From: Orthonyx spaldingii
Lineage: Eukaryota > Chordata > Aves > Passeriformes > Orthonychidae
Reading direction: 5' to 3'
DNA: 64,000 nt
NCBI GenBank assembly: GCA_013397795.1
Contig: VZTJ01004371.1
Coordinates: 620,001 to 684,000 of the forward strand
Shown: positions 25,478-37,943 of the stretch, one piece after another
Position numbering within the stretch: position 1 is the first letter of the stretch
Layout of the letters: each line of letters begins with the position of its first letter
Notes under the pieces: generated by a model
Told to the model about the DNA's origin: nothing
Seen by the model: the letters and a program-made list of their open reading frames with translations, nothing else
Databases searched by the model: none
Made by a program: the position numbers and the translations under genes

Positions 25478-25670
25478 CTACAAAGCAGAAATTTTTTATG
25501 ATGAGAGTAGTGAAACACTGGCACAGGTTGCCCAGAGAAGTTGTGGATGCCCCATCCCTGGAAACATTCAAGGCCAGGTTGGACAGGGCTCTGAGCAACC
25601 TGGTCAAGTGAAAGATGTCCCTGCTGTTTGCAATCAGTTTGGAACTATATGACCTTCAAAGGTCCCAACT
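25478..25670 (+). mobile_element. CR1 LINE fragment, sense strand
   Basis: Clear CR1 3' region: GAAATTTTTTATGATGAGAG, TAGTGAAACACTGGCACAGG, TTGCCCAGAGAAG, GGATGCCCCATCCCTGGAAA, CATTCAAGGCCAGGTTGGAC, GGGCTCTGAGCAACCTGGTC and GACCTTCAAAGGTCCCAAC. The terminal octamer tail is missing or decayed. About 190 bp remain and nothing is coding. It corresponds to the same part of CR1 as the reverse-oriented copy at 54537-54985. Confidence 0.93.
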
Positions 25671-25947
25671 TCTTTAGCTCCTTTGATGTGGGATCAGGCT
25701 GTGCACTGAAAGATGAAGCAAATCCTCTGTTTTCTGCTGCTGGAAGAAAGGAAAGGTAAATTTCGTTCCCCTGTCTTTATTCTTTAGCTGAACTGGTTTC
25801 GTGTGTAAATCCTTAAATATATGTTGTGTCTTCTGTGCATGAGTAAGGCATCTGGTCCTCCACATCTGATCTGCTTTCTCATATCAGTAATTCTACTGCA
25901 CATTGAAATAGACAGAAATAGGGAAATATTTTTAAACATATTACTCC

Positions 25948-25981
25948 TTGGGCAGTGGAAAAATCCACTTTTGTTAATACT
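25948..25981 (+). repeat. Copy 1 of a dispersed ~34-bp repeat
   Basis: It shares TTGGG, an AG/GG purine stretch with five A, TCCACTTTTG and TAATACT in the same order with 26920-26952, with about four differences including one indel. Copy 1 also has the small inverted repeat GTGGA/TCCAC. Flanking sequence beyond the unit does not obviously align. Confidence 0.7.
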
Positions 25982-26919
25982 TAAAGAAGTGAAAAGATCT
26001 CTTCAATTTGGGTTGAACAGAAAAATATACATTCAACTTAAACTGAAATTTTGAAATTGAATTTAGTTTCTCTGGAATGAGTTTTCTTTCTTGCTGTACT
26101 TTATTATTACAAAGCTGAGAAAAACTGCAAAACAAAACTTTGTTTCCCAGCAAAAAACCAAACCAGTTATTTCAAAAACGTCAAGATACGCTTGTTCTGC
26201 CATCACTAAAACCACTTGCTAAATTTCACAAGTATTATTAAAAAGTTTTGGTTGATCCAAAGCACTACTTTTTTTCAGAAATGAAAATCTGTGCTGTGTA
26301 ATTTCTTCCCAACCTCCAGAAAGCAGCCTTTATCCACATTATCCCAGAGCACCCTGGAAATCATGACTGCAGGACTTCCCCCAATACATTGATATACTGA
26401 GAGGGTCACCTGTAGAAACTTTACAGAGGATTAAATGGGGTAGAGAAATCCTGCCTGGTAATCACAGCAGATCTATGGATATTGTGCTTATAAGCCAAGG
26501 ACTAATGCCTGCACAGGAGACACTCGGTGCAGGAGGAGGCCCTGACCCACCCAGCAGCCAAGCCATGCGGACTGCACCCCTGCAGGGGAGGAAACCTGGC
26601 AGAGGCTGCCTTAGTGTCCTCATCCCTCCTCCTCTGAGAGCCTGGCCAACAGGGATGGAGGGCAGCTGGTATCTGTGCATGGGGCACATCTTGGTTATTA
26701 TTTCTCAGTTCCAGCCAGGTCCTGTGTTTGCCCTGAGAAATGCAAATCCATTTTGTGGCCCTCAGCTTTAGGCAGCTTTTGCAACCCCTCTTTTCCATTT
26801 TCCCTGCTCTCCTACAGCCTACAGCCCAGTGCTGTGGCCCAGAAGTACATCCCAGCATCTGACCCTTTCTGACAAGGAGTGGTGTAAAGATAAGGAGTTC
26901 CTGTGCCTACTCTAATTTT

Positions 26920-26952
26920 TTGGGTAGGAAAAAATCCACTTTTGCTAATACT
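26920..26952 (+). repeat. Copy 2 of a dispersed ~34-bp repeat
   Basis: This is the partner of 25948-25981, in direct orientation about 970 bp downstream. It matches over TCCACTTTTG and TAATACT exactly, with C for T between them. It may be a local duplication or two ends of an unrecognised element. Confidence 0.7.
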
Positions 26953-27231
26953 CATTACAGCTAGGGATAAAGTTCTCTATCTCTCAGCACATTTGGTAAC
27001 TATTTACTTAACTAAATGGTGAAAAAGAGAAGCCTCAATTCTCCAGAGCTGCCTCCCTCAGCTTGTTTATCTCTGTGTTGCAATGGTTCTGTGGTTGTGA
27101 AATCTTGAGCTGAAAACTCAAAAGGAAATTTCTAGTGACAAGCTTTCCTTGAGGCTGTAAACAAATAGAATTCATTAGGAGGATGGGAGAGAAGCAGAAA
27201 ACATCAAAATTAACACTTGCAGCATGCAGAA

Positions 27232-27249
27232 ACACACACACACACACAC
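27232..27249. repeat. (CA)9 microsatellite
   Basis: Nine uninterrupted AC dinucleotides followed by CCCC. Confidence 0.95.
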
Positions 27250-27479
27250 CCCAGCTTGATCTAATGCTCCCTGCAATTGGTAGGAAACTGAGTTTTCTCT
27301 GACTGCAGTGCAAGCAGGATTGTACTTTCAGGCAGGCTATTTCATCTGCCATGCCCTGAAAGTGCTTTACCCTTTCTACACCTGCTTGTACATACTGCAA
27401 AACATGGCTCTCTAGGAGTTCTCAGGTGTTTGCTGATAGACAAAGTATTTGCTTAAAAGAAAAAGAATGAATAATGCTT

Positions 27480-27830
27480 TAAAAAGAAGCTTCTGAGCCA
27501 AGTGTATTAATGGCTTTTTACCTGTAGCACCAAGAGCTTGTATATCCTGGCTTCATGTTAAAAAGGGTGCTGATTAAACCATAATATTATGTTTTGATCT
27601 AGCCTACAGCTGAATGAATTACTGGCAGGAAACACAGCCCATGAATTCAATCAAAAATCCTTTCATTTGTCACAGCCGCTTCCTGTCCGTCTTTTAAACA
27701 TCTGCTTCTCTTGTTCACGACAGAAAAAGTCTTTGTTAAAATAATAAGCATTTACCGATCCTTCCCTTGAATAAAGTGCACGGCTCCTCAATGAAACATG
27801 ATTTCCTCCCGCTTCAAGTTTATTTTATAT
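27480..27830. promoter_or_regulatory. Candidate conserved noncoding element
   Basis: A 350-bp unique block with dense TAAT/ATTA words (GTATTAATGG, GATTAAACCATAATATTATG, GAATTACTGG, AAATAATAAGC) and several retained CpGs (CACAGCCGC, GTCCGTC, TTCACGAC, ACCGATCC, GCACGGC, CCCGC) in a CpG-poor region. CpG retention is compatible with purifying selection. There is no open frame or known repeat. It is the best conserved-element candidate in the window by composition. Confidence 0.3.
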
Positions 27831-29279
27831 ATCTTTAATAGCTTCCTCATATCCCTCTCTTTCTTTCTGCTTTTAAATTCTGGAAAATCTCAAGCTGACA
27901 AAAGATGGCACTTCCAAAGAGTGAGCTCAAGCTGCCCCTGGCCTTTCTGCCAACAGGATCTGGAGTCTGGGATGTTTTGCTGCAATCCCTGCCAAGAACC
28001 TCTTCAGCTCCTTAAATGGAAGCTACTTCCTCCCTGGGAAGCACAGGCAGCCATCTAGTGTTCCAGGGAGAGGTGTTTCTCCAAGGTGCTTGCTGTCCCA
28101 TGCATGTGAATCTGCAGCTGGGATGAGCATACGCTTGTGGAAAGTGTCGCCAGTGCTTTCTCATCAGCACTCGAGCACCACAGTTCCTCCTGGCCAGAGG
28201 GTCAGCTATAAGAGAAACACAGAGCAACTCCTTCCTTAACTTTCCATTTCCAGTCATTGCAGTGAATGCTTGGACCATGGCTCTTTAGTCAGCTATTTGT
28301 GCAAGTGATGGTATCAGCTGTGCAGTCCCTTCCTGCTGTCCTTAAGTGTCTCACAAATCCACAATCAACACACTGGAGTTTATGTGCATGTTTGGCACTA
28401 TCAGGAGCTCCATATTTCTGTACAAGCATCTACAGGGAAGAACACTAGTCTTCCAAATAAGTTTTAAACTCCTACTTTGATGTAAACCTCTTTCTCTGCT
28501 AATTGCTTCTTAATAATTAATTACCTACTTCCTGTAGCTCTTCTGAAAGCACTCTGACTGTTCACTTCTAAACTTGATGATCCATTGCCCAGCACCAAAA
28601 TGAAATTAAATCTGTTGTGAAGCCTAGGACTTATCCAACAAACCTTAACAGCAGCCAGAAAACCTGTCACTACAGGCAGCAGCTTGGAAAGTTTAGGGTT
28701 GGAGAAGCAGCTGTATTAGAAAGAACGAATATTTACAAGGGTCAGCCTGCAAGATCTCTCACCCTTTGTGCCAACCCTGTGCTTCTTCATAAAGCTATCC
28801 AAGGATGGATGCCCTGAGTGACTGCAGTGGTGAGGGTAGGACAGATAGCTGGCTGTGCAAAGTGGAGTTGAAGTGTTTTTCCCTGTTCTCAGGAGCTGGA
28901 AAAACCAAGCCAGTCCAGTCAACATATTTTCATTGTTTTTTGCATCATGTGAACTTTTAAAATGTGAGACATGGCTTGCAAGTGACTGAAAGCTAAGATT
29001 GTATGTGAAATAGGCTGACGACAGGCAGGAGAAGAAAATTATTAGGGACACTTGCATGATGCTTTTCCAATGCTCAAATGACTACTTCTTAAATTTCCAA
29101 TTTCCCACTGGATTCTTCTTTAAAAAAAAAAATTTCAATGTAATCATTTTTGAAGCATAGATTACTTTTCTTGCAGGAGAATCTCACTTTCACTCTGATT
29201 CTTTACCACTCATCTCATGATCCCAGCATTATATGTGAATAAAAGTGGTATAAATTAGAGTTATGACAAACTTAAGAAT

Positions 29280-30310
29280 TTCAGTCATGAGTCAGCCCAA
29301 AGGTCAGTCTGTCTCAATGTCCTATCTCCATCTCGGACTGACAGAAGGTACATGGGGAAGAAGATGGGAATGAGGTAAACACATAGGAATAAATCCTTTA
29401 TGTTTTCCATTTATTGCCAGATGTTTCTAGTTTAGGGATCTCCTCAGACAGAGCTGGGATGTTTACACTTAGTGGCTGTCTTTTTTTTTTCTTCCTGAGA
29501 TATGTTTAATTGCTTTTTACCTTGCAAATTGTTAGCAACACAGAATAATGTGGGAGCGAGTTCTACAGTTTAACTGCAACTGTTCCTTCTGTTCATCGAA
29601 AGCCCAGCACCACCATGATCATCCTGGATGTCCCGTAGGTCTTGTATGAAAAGAAACAGCCCAAATAATTTCCAGCAGACTCGCTGAAGAGCATTCGTGG
29701 TTGTCAGCACCTCTATACTATTCTTTCACTCCTTTTTCTGACAAGGGAGTCCCAAACATGTAGAAATTGTTCTATACTTCGGGATATTCTCACAACTTTG
29801 GTGCTTTTTTACTTCTAATACATCCTTTCTGAGATGGAAAGGCAGAACTAGCAAATTTGTATGGCTCTGGTTTTTCTCCTTTTTTCCTAATAACTCCTGA
29901 TGTTTGATTTGTTTTGCATTGCTGTCAAGGAACAAGAGGCTGTTTTCACAGAGCTATTACAACTCCAGGATCTCATTCCTGAACAGACACAGCTAACTCA
30001 CAGTCTATCACAACTGGAATCTACAGTTAGGAGTTTTCCCCATGCACAACACCCCATGTTTATCTAAATTATCTGCTTTTTTATTGCCTCACTACAGTGA
30101 GTGCCTTCTGCAAGTCTTTGCAGCCAACGTTCATTTTTATTACCCTTAATAGCTTACTATCAATAGCAAACATTGCCACCTCACGATCCACCCTCTTTTC
30201 CAGATCATGGGAGATAAGATCTTCTATCCTGCCCTGAGCCACTTCTCCCCTCATCCCAATTACAGTGACAAACTCACACTCTACTCCTCTTCCAGCCCTC
30301 TGTGGGTACT
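29280..30310 (-). mobile_element. Ancient L3/CR1-like LINE remnant
   Basis: The plus strand carries, in the right order, the antisense landmarks of old amniote L3/CR1-type LINEs: a CCAAAGGTCAGTCTGTC start (about 29300), GAGCGAGTTCTACAGTTTAA (29554-29573), GTCTTGTATGAAAAG (29639-29653), CAGCCAACGTTCATTTTTAT (30121-30140), an ATTGCCACCTCAC segment (30173-30185), CTTTTCCAGATCATG (30195-30209) and decayed ACAAACTCACACTCTACTCC (30269-30288). The element therefore lies on the minus strand. Divergence is high, with indels and no open RT frame. It is much older than the CR1 copies at 22200, 25478 and 54537. Confidence 0.7.
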
Positions 30311-30746
30311 GGTAGAACTTGTTTTGCTTGTGGAAAGAGGTTTTCCACTACCAGTACAGCTTTGCCAGATGTGTCCACACTTGGAGTACTTTGCCAGATT
30401 AAGCTGATGATATTTTTGTACCAATAAAAAGAAAAAAAAAGCAACACCTCTCTTATGGTTTACAAGCATCCTTCAGACACAGTATGAAACCTGGGGGTGA
30501 AGTACATCCCTCCCAAAGGAGGAGGGCAGTTTAAATAGGGAGATACCAAGGTACAGCATGACTTGTGATATTTAACCTTGGGTTGGGGTTTAAATCAGGA
30601 GGGTCAGTTTCTACTAGTCAGGGAGAAAAGAGCTCCTCCAGGGGTATAAATGATGAAAGAAAAAAATGGAGCTAACAGAGAACTTTGGAGCATGAATTAT
30701 TCTCTGTAAGTAAATAAGCAGACAGTTGCTGTCAGAGCTTCTGCTG

Positions 30747-30785
30747 CACATCCCCACATTGCCTCACATCCCCACATTGCCTCAC
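30747..30785. repeat. 18-bp tandem duplication, 2.2 copies
   Basis: CACATCCCCACATTGCCT is repeated exactly at 30747-30764 and 30765-30782, followed by a partial CAC. The perfect identity indicates a recent event or an active minisatellite seed. Confidence 0.9.
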
Positions 30786-33700
30786 TAAGATTTCTGTGAT
30801 AGTACTTGGATGGCATCTGAAAACTGGCTACTTCAGATCTGCAATATCTTTTTGTTCCAGTCATCTCAAGCTGGGGCACTTCTTGAGCATCCCATCTTCC
30901 TACCGGCATTATTTGGCATCCAAGGGGTGTGGGATAGCTTACTGAGTACAAAGCTTGCATATGAAGAAATCCCAGGCAATATCAACTTGACTTTAAGCTA
31001 GAAATGATAAAAGACATAATGGAGCAAGAGAGAAGCCTGGGTTACTGTCCATTCACCTGCTGAACTGCAACAAGGAGGCTTGCACAGGGGTTTTGCCTGC
31101 TGGAAGCTGCTGGTGAGAAGATCACAGTTCACCAGACTGTGTCAGGGCGGGAGGCTGAGCCACACAGCGACTGCATGAGGTGAAGCATGAGCCAGTTGCA
31201 GATGTCTCCTACCAGGGCACCTGTCATCTGGTGAGTTTGGAGCCTCCCATCCCTCCTTTTCTTTTTTTTTTTCAAAAGAGGACATTAAATGCAATTAGCA
31301 GGCATCAGGTTTTGAGCAAACCAAAGTAAGCAGGTTTCCATCCAATGCAAATTAAACTGTGGAACTCATTGCCATCAGCTGTTGCTGTGGCCAGAAGTTA
31401 AAATAAACTTGTAGAGAGAAAGTCCATTGGAATTACTAAACAGAAAGATACTGTCTGCAGCTGAGGAACTCCCAGCCCTACAATTGCATCAGGAAAAGGA
31501 CTGTGCCATGTTTGCCTGTTTTCATACGTTTTTCCTCCAGCATCCACTCCTGGCCAGAAGTAGGACAGGATCCTGGAGTTGACATACCCATTTCAGACCC
31601 AGTATAGTTATTCTTTGGACATGTGTAGAAGTTCTCATTTTACAGTTGTGTGTGCTCCACAAAATGCTTCTTGCTTTTAATTTGGAAGTTTGACTAACAG
31701 ACCCATGCAAAGTAAGCCCTCCAAAATCTGATTTGTCTAATGCACAAGGTCCTAGATATATCAGTGATACCAGTATTTCTCCTTCCATATTGTTCCTGTG
31801 CCATGTATCATCTGATTGAGAAAGGCAATGCAATCCACTGGAATGAGAGCTGTGCAGTGCCAGGACAAACACGGGAGATTTAGAGCATGCAAGAGTCTGG
31901 CTTTTTGTACCAGATCTGAGTATGTGAGCCTGGAGTTCAGAGGTGACTATTCAGACTAAAGAATTACCCTCTTCTGGCCTCTATATTAAGCACCTGTTTT
32001 GCCTCACTAACTGTTAAGTGCCAGAAACCAATTTTGTTTTAAATTCTTTTTAATACTATGAATTTTTAAAAAGGCTATGAAGCTCCTATGCTTCAGAACC
32101 GCAGCTTGACACCCAATTCCCATCTGTCTCCTATTAACAAAAACAACCTAGATAATCTACAGTCTCTTGTGGAAAGAGATATGCTAAACTGATGAAGGTG
32201 ATACAGTGTAGACCATCAAGCAGTCAACAGCATCTTAACAGTACCCATCTGATCTGGTGGCTAGTTTAAGGAATAATTGAACAAAGAGGAGATAAAATGA
32301 ATAGATGACGCCAACTACGTACATCGACAAAGTGAGACTCCATTTAGCAAGGTATAGAGGGTGATTTGTTTGCGTTTAAGGCCACTCCAAAACTCCATGT
32401 CCAGGCATCAGTTACATGGGAGATCTTGGCTTCAGATGCTCGTCCTAAGTGCCTCAACAAAAAGAGTCAAGACATGCCAGGATTAGTGTGGATAAGACAG
32501 GACACACATGCAAGATGAAATGCAGACTGGACCAGCATCTGCACTGTTGCTTCCCAGGCATGCACTTCAGCAGGGATTTCAGGAGAGCTTTATCAATGGG
32601 GTGAGCATGAGCAGCTCCAGGGATTTCCTACAGAGCTTGTGTGGTCTGGGTAAAGCAGATGCAGGTAGACTGGAATGCAGTGGCTGGATGCACCAGCAAT
32701 AATCCTGCAAGGTGGAAGCTTTGGGCTTGAATAACAGCTAGGGATGTGGCAGAAGAATGCTGGAGTCAAGGGGCTCAATGACTTTCAGCTCAGCCTGTAT
32801 TGTTCAAATGCTATGGTGGCTTGGTGCCGACCCACTTCAGGCCACCAGAGAAACCTTTTCCACTCCAGGAGAGGTCCCACCTCCATATGTCCCCACAAGC
32901 CCTCCCTTCCCTGGATGCACCACACTATGCTGACTACCAAGGGGGAGGAAAAAACAGTTCAGTTGATGAAGAAAATGCTGATTTCTGATTTGCAGCTCCT
33001 AGAAGAGATGGGACAGGTGCAAACCATGAGCAAAATCTGCTGCTGAAGCACAGCACATTGCAGTATTTCCCATCAGGACCTGCAGAGCTCACTGTGCTGT
33101 TGCTAGGGCCCAGGGTGCCTGTTGCTGCTGTTGCTTCTATAAATAAAGTTTCCATTCCAGGATAAACTAAGTAAGCAGTAGTTGATTTTAAGGAAAATAT
33201 CCCCTTCATCCCCTGAATACACAGAGAAACAAAGGACATCCACATCCCCCTGCCACTCAGGAAGCCCAAAAGCCTGGAGCGAGCTTACATAGGGGAAAGC
33301 AGCTGAGGAAGAGCTCTGTGGTGGCAGGCAGGGACAGTCCCTGGCTGCAACCTGGGGCTGCCTGTCTGCGGAGCAAATGGGAGCCTTTTGCAGACACACA
33401 GCCCGTCCCCCATGCCGAGAGGATCACACGCGATTTTTGTGTTTGGAGAATTCCACTGCATATAATTATTCCTTTGATCATGTTAAAAGAGCAGTCACCG
33501 TGCACTTGAATTGTAGCTTTGCTGGGAATTACCAGTTTGAACAGGGAAAGGAGGCTGTGAGAACAACCAGTCCAAGGAAGGGCCTCTCTTACAAATTCCT
33601 CTTTTATTCTTTTTTTTTTTTTAATTTTAATTTGTACATATTTCAACCAAACTATGCTGCTGTCAGGACAAGCAAATTATTCCAGGAACTGCCTTCATTA

Positions 33701-34599
33701 TTGTTAGCAAAGTGGAAGTCCTGTGCAGTGTTTGCTTTTGGCCCAGGCAGCTGCCCAAAGACTGCACTTCAAAGGCCTCTCCTCGACTCTCATTGCAGCA
33801 CCACCACCTCGGTTTTCTAGCCACAGTCTCCTCCAGCTCAGGACCTGCTGCTCCTTGCAATTCTCCACACAGTTTGGACTCACCAAACATCAGTGACCTC
33901 AGTCACTGCAGATACTGCAAGTATCTTGCAGCAGAAAATTAAGTATCTAAGGCAGATGACTTGCATTACCTCACTGGGTTGCTAATTTACAAGGACAGCT
34001 TATAGCTAGCAAGTGTCAAGAACTGGGCTTTATAGAAAAAAAAAAAAAGGACTTTCCTGGAGGATAAGGAAAGCTCCCTTCTGGGGAATTCACCAATGTC
34101 CAAAGGACTCAGAGTCAATGGAAGGTCAAATGCTATCAAGTCCCTGGCAACAAAATCAGGAGTCCCTAAGTCCCATCACCATCTCACATCATAGTCTATC
34201 CCAGGTAAACACTGAGACAGAAAAAATTGAGCACAATACTTCATTCATCACTGAACCAGACTATCCAGCTATGAGAAAGAGAAATCAGTGGCTCTGGCTC
34301 TCAGGGCTTGTCCACTAACCTCCAAGGCTTGCCTCTGACACACTGGCACTCGCTGCACACAGTCGCTGGAGAACAGTAAACAAGACAGGCAAGAATTTCA
34401 GCTCGAGTTGCTCATATCTGAATCAGGCTGGGTTTGACAAAGTAGCACTGACTCCATTAAGCTCTTTGGGGGGTTCAGAGACTGCCTTCCCCTTTTGCTG
34501 CCTACCAGCCCTGCTGCTGTAGGGCATGACTCTGTTTTGTGCCTGTGTTTGAGCAGCTTTGCATCCTGAATGCTGGCATGTCCCCCCGGGCTGACGGGT

Positions 34600-34800
34600 A
34601 CATGAGCGCTAAAGCCACTATGGCCTCTGCTACAGTCAGATCACTGGAGACACTGCTCTGCTACTGTGCCAGCTCCCGGCTTATATTGACTCCAATAATT
34701 AATTGCTTTTTCTATTTTTAAATATGAAAGGGTCTCTGTTTGGCTGTCAAGTGCAGTTATTGCAGGCATGAAAGAGCCAGTTTTCAGCTGAAATTTATCC
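34600..34800. promoter_or_regulatory. Candidate conserved noncoding element
   Basis: Contains ATTGACTCCAATAATTAATT, CTATTTTTAAATATG (MEF2/TATA-like), GTCAAGTGCAGTTATTGC and a CpG-retaining left flank (CATGAGCGCTAAAG, CTCCCGGC). There is no repeat or coding frame. The function is inferred from motif density only. Confidence 0.22.
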
Positions 34801-35163
34801 AGAGGTTGTTTGGGATTTGTAGAGTAGGTCTAGGGGCTGCATTTTTCTCCTTGGTACAATTCCTCTGTGACTTAATGAAGATTTGCCAAGTCTCACAGTT
34901 TCACCCTCCCTTTTCCTGAAGCATTAGGACTGGGATGGAGTGCCACAGCCCTGGGTGCTGCCTTGGCTGAGCTTGCTGGAGTGCTGTCCTGCAGCACTTG
35001 CCCACCTTGAAAGGAGATCCTTCCTGATCACAAGTCACATTTTCTGGAAAAGGCAAAGTAGGTGTATTTCATCTCTTTGTGCCAGATTACACTCGAGGGC
35101 CATGAAAGCATCCCCACCCTGATCTGGGAAATGTCCCAGTGGTGAAGAAGCAGCACAGGTGTC

Positions 35164-35188
35164 AGCAGGTGTCACAGCAACACCTGCT
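35164..35188. repeat. E-box inverted repeat
   Basis: AGCAGGTGT (35164-35172) and ACACCTGCT (35180-35188) are perfect reverse complements with a 7-nt spacer. Each arm contains a CAGGTG/CACCTG E2-box, and a third CAGGTG lies about 10 bp upstream (35156-35161). Paired CACCTG sites are the known recognition pattern of ZEB/SNAI zinc-finger factors; whether the site is used is unknown. Confidence 0.55.
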
Positions 35189-37905
35189 TGTCTTTACTGA
35201 AGTAGGATCGCAGTTGCCTCTAGGGATGGAGGTTTAAACTGTAGCTTTACATTTTTACTAATGGGATCCAAACAACATAAGCCAGCAACTTTAAAGTAAT
35301 AGGAACAACAAGACCAGGCTGCCAGCATGACCTGGGTTGACTGGAGGCTGCAACAGGGATGACTAGGACATTATAGGAGCAAGATAAAGCCTTCACAGCA
35401 TCTCCCTCCCTGTTGCTGTTTATTGAAAGTGTTATTTGGGCAAGTAGTTAAGAGTATTCTTGCTGTATTAAAAAAAAAAAATAATCATGAACTTTACTAA
35501 TTTTTTTTATTTATTTTGACTTGCAAAGTGAGTTGACCATAGACTAGCAGGCTGCTTACCCAGGCTACACTGACAATGCTGTTTCTCTCTCTGGAGGAGC
35601 ACTGACCTTGCTGCACTGCAGCACACTGGCTATGGCCACATGGTACCACCTGCTCCTGCTGAGGCGTGGGGCTGCCATAAGGCATGGTGCTTGCTGAGTT
35701 AAAAACCATCAGCTGGTGGCTTGGGAATCTGTTTGGGCCACAGAAAAGCCAGCGAGGACTTTTCATAGGGCTGTTATGGCATGTCCCACTGCAGTGACAA
35801 AACTAGCTTCTCCTGGCAAGGTTTCGTAGTGCCAGCCATGTCCTACCATGGACAACCATATGACAGCACCTTTCACCAGTGGTATCCTCGCTCAGCCATT
35901 TAGACAAAATGCCTCTCCGGAAGCAGCTGCAAGTTGCTGTGCCTACCCCAAGGAAAAGGCTGAGGTTAAATCAGGTTTGCTAGCTCGTGTCAGCCAAACC
36001 CAATGGCAGACAGACTCACTTTTAGTAAACAGATGTCTTTGTTTGAGATATTACCACCCTGGGTGTTTGACTCAATCAGAACCACAGTCCTTATCCAAAC
36101 CAGTGGATAAAACAAGCAAACATGCCTCAGGCATCCCAGTGCACTGCCTGGCATCTTAGCGTGAAGCAGCCTCCACGTGTCTGTCTTGGCCCTGGGCTGC
36201 TGGGATGCCTGTGGCTTGGGTATGTCTTGCTTTCTGGATGGCTGGGGAGAAATAATCTAGCAGAAAAGTGGGGATTGATGGCACTATAGCACAAATTCCT
36301 GGAGCTAGACTTTCAGAGTGAGGGTGGTACTCAAGGGGCAGTCTAGAGATCTGACATTTCTCTCTCCATTCAGCCTAGTGTTAGGGTAGAAGACAGACAA
36401 TAGAGCCATAGCTGAGCTATCAGGAAGTCACAGGGACATCCATGGTCTGCACAGGTTCCCCCCATTTGTGTGTGTGGCATTATGATTCCCCAGCACATGC
36501 CCAATGGCTCACACCAACCAAAGCAGGCTCCAAGGCTATTGCAAGGTTTTGGCAATATAATGGGGGAAAATTCCTCCTTTCGCTCTGGAAAACTTGGCAG
36601 CAGGCATAGGAAGCCAAATATGCCACAAAACCAGCAATCAGATAGTTTTCTTAATCAGTGCTCACTTTGCAAGAGCTCCAGCAGGTTCCTGCATTTTGCT
36701 GTTTTGGAGAGCTGGTATTGGTATTTCTTGGGAATCTGGAGAAAACATCCTGCAAGTAACAGGGGTGTGGGTATTTCTTAATTTATGTGCAGTACAAAGG
36801 ATGTCTGCAGTGACAGTGTGTGGTACCTCACTCTAGCCCTATATGGACAACCCAGGAGTGTTTCCCATACCAGGCAGTGGACACTCATGGCCTCTCATTT
36901 TCTCTTGGCTTTACCCTGACTATCAAGATCGAGCAGGCACTGAGATAGCAGTCCTTGCATTTTTTTCACTGAATACTTCCTTTCTGAGACACTTATGCAC
37001 CAAGTCCCACGGAAGCCAAAGCCAACAGTGTAATAATATTTGTGCAGCACTGCTGAGCAAAAGGTCAAAATCAGATTCACTGTATCACTCATGCTCCCTG
37101 TCTGAGGAACTGGAGGTAGTCTTAAAGATTATGTTAGGGCTTTTGGAGATTTATGATATAATTCTAGGCTGTCTATGGGCTTTCTCCCCACCTTGTCTAG
37201 TTGCCTACAAATTATAATAAATTGGAAACACTGAATGCCTGAATATCCAATATCCAGGGTCCCTGACATAGCGATGACTGATGTTTGCAGTTTTACTTCT
37301 CAAAGTGAATAATGTCAATGTGTGTGACCACGGTCAATTTATCACCGTGACAAAGACCCAGCTATAGTGATTGGGGACAAGAATATAATAAACCCCAAAG
37401 ATTTAATCCTGGATGCATATCTCCCCTCTTATTTCATGATGTTACACTATTGTATAATGGGAGACCTGACTCTACAGGCTGGAGACCATGATTCCATTAT
37501 TGATCTGCTCCTCCTTGTCTCCTCACTGGATTTTTCACTGGGAACAACAGAAGACTTTTGGGGCTTTTGTAAGCTATACATTTTCTGAACTAATTTATGT
37601 ACCATGCTCTTCTCTCATCTGTACCATGGTAAATTCTGGAGTGATTCCATTTCTTATTCGTTAACAGGGCAGAGAAATCACTGCAATATAATTGGCTCCC
37701 CAATATCATTCTACCTTTAGGGTTACAGCATGGTGATTTTCACAAGTAAATAAGAAGGGTGTAGGAAAATACACATGCTGACTCTAGTGGGAGAATTTAA
37801 TCTACTAAACAATCTCAGCAATTGACCAAATCTGTAAAGTACCAGAGAAAAAAAAATTTGCTTCCACACAAACAAGAGTGATATTTTCAAACATGTATCT
37901 GAAGT

Positions 37906-37943
37906 AAAAAAAAAAAAAAANAAAAAAAAAAAAAAAAAAAAAA
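37906..37943 (+). repeat. Poly(A) tract with one unresolved base
   Basis: Fifteen A, then N at 37921, then 22 A, followed by G-interrupted A runs to about 37955. The N marks a homopolymer that the assembly did not resolve, so the true length is uncertain. No AATAAA or transcript-like sequence precedes it, so a retroposed tail is not supported. The minus-strand Phe-rich frame across it is an artefact. Confidence 0.9.

Larger units (their letters stand above)
25671..29279. other. Unique noncoding sequence
   Basis: No gene is supported. It contains the two copies of a ~34-bp dispersed repeat (25948 and 26920), a (CA)9 run at 27232-27249 and a conserved-element-like block at 27480-27830. Open frames up to 121 codons (27035-27400 minus, 26502-26858 minus) overlap frames on the other strand and have no domain. 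Confidence 0.45.
30311..37905. other. Unique noncoding sequence
   Basis: No gene is supported. Open frames reach 147 codons (33377-33820 plus) but coexist with opposite-strand frames of 111-129 codons and show no domain. It contains the 18-bp tandem repeat at 30747, pyrimidine tracts at about 31250-31275 and 33600-33630, a run of 12 A at 35469-35480, a conserved-element-like block (34600-34800) and the E-box hairpin at 35164-35188. Confidence 0.45.

Noticed and set aside
33135..33155. TATAAATAAA word as a possible LTR core
   Set aside because: No TG...CA ends, no U5-like region and no repeat partner nearby.
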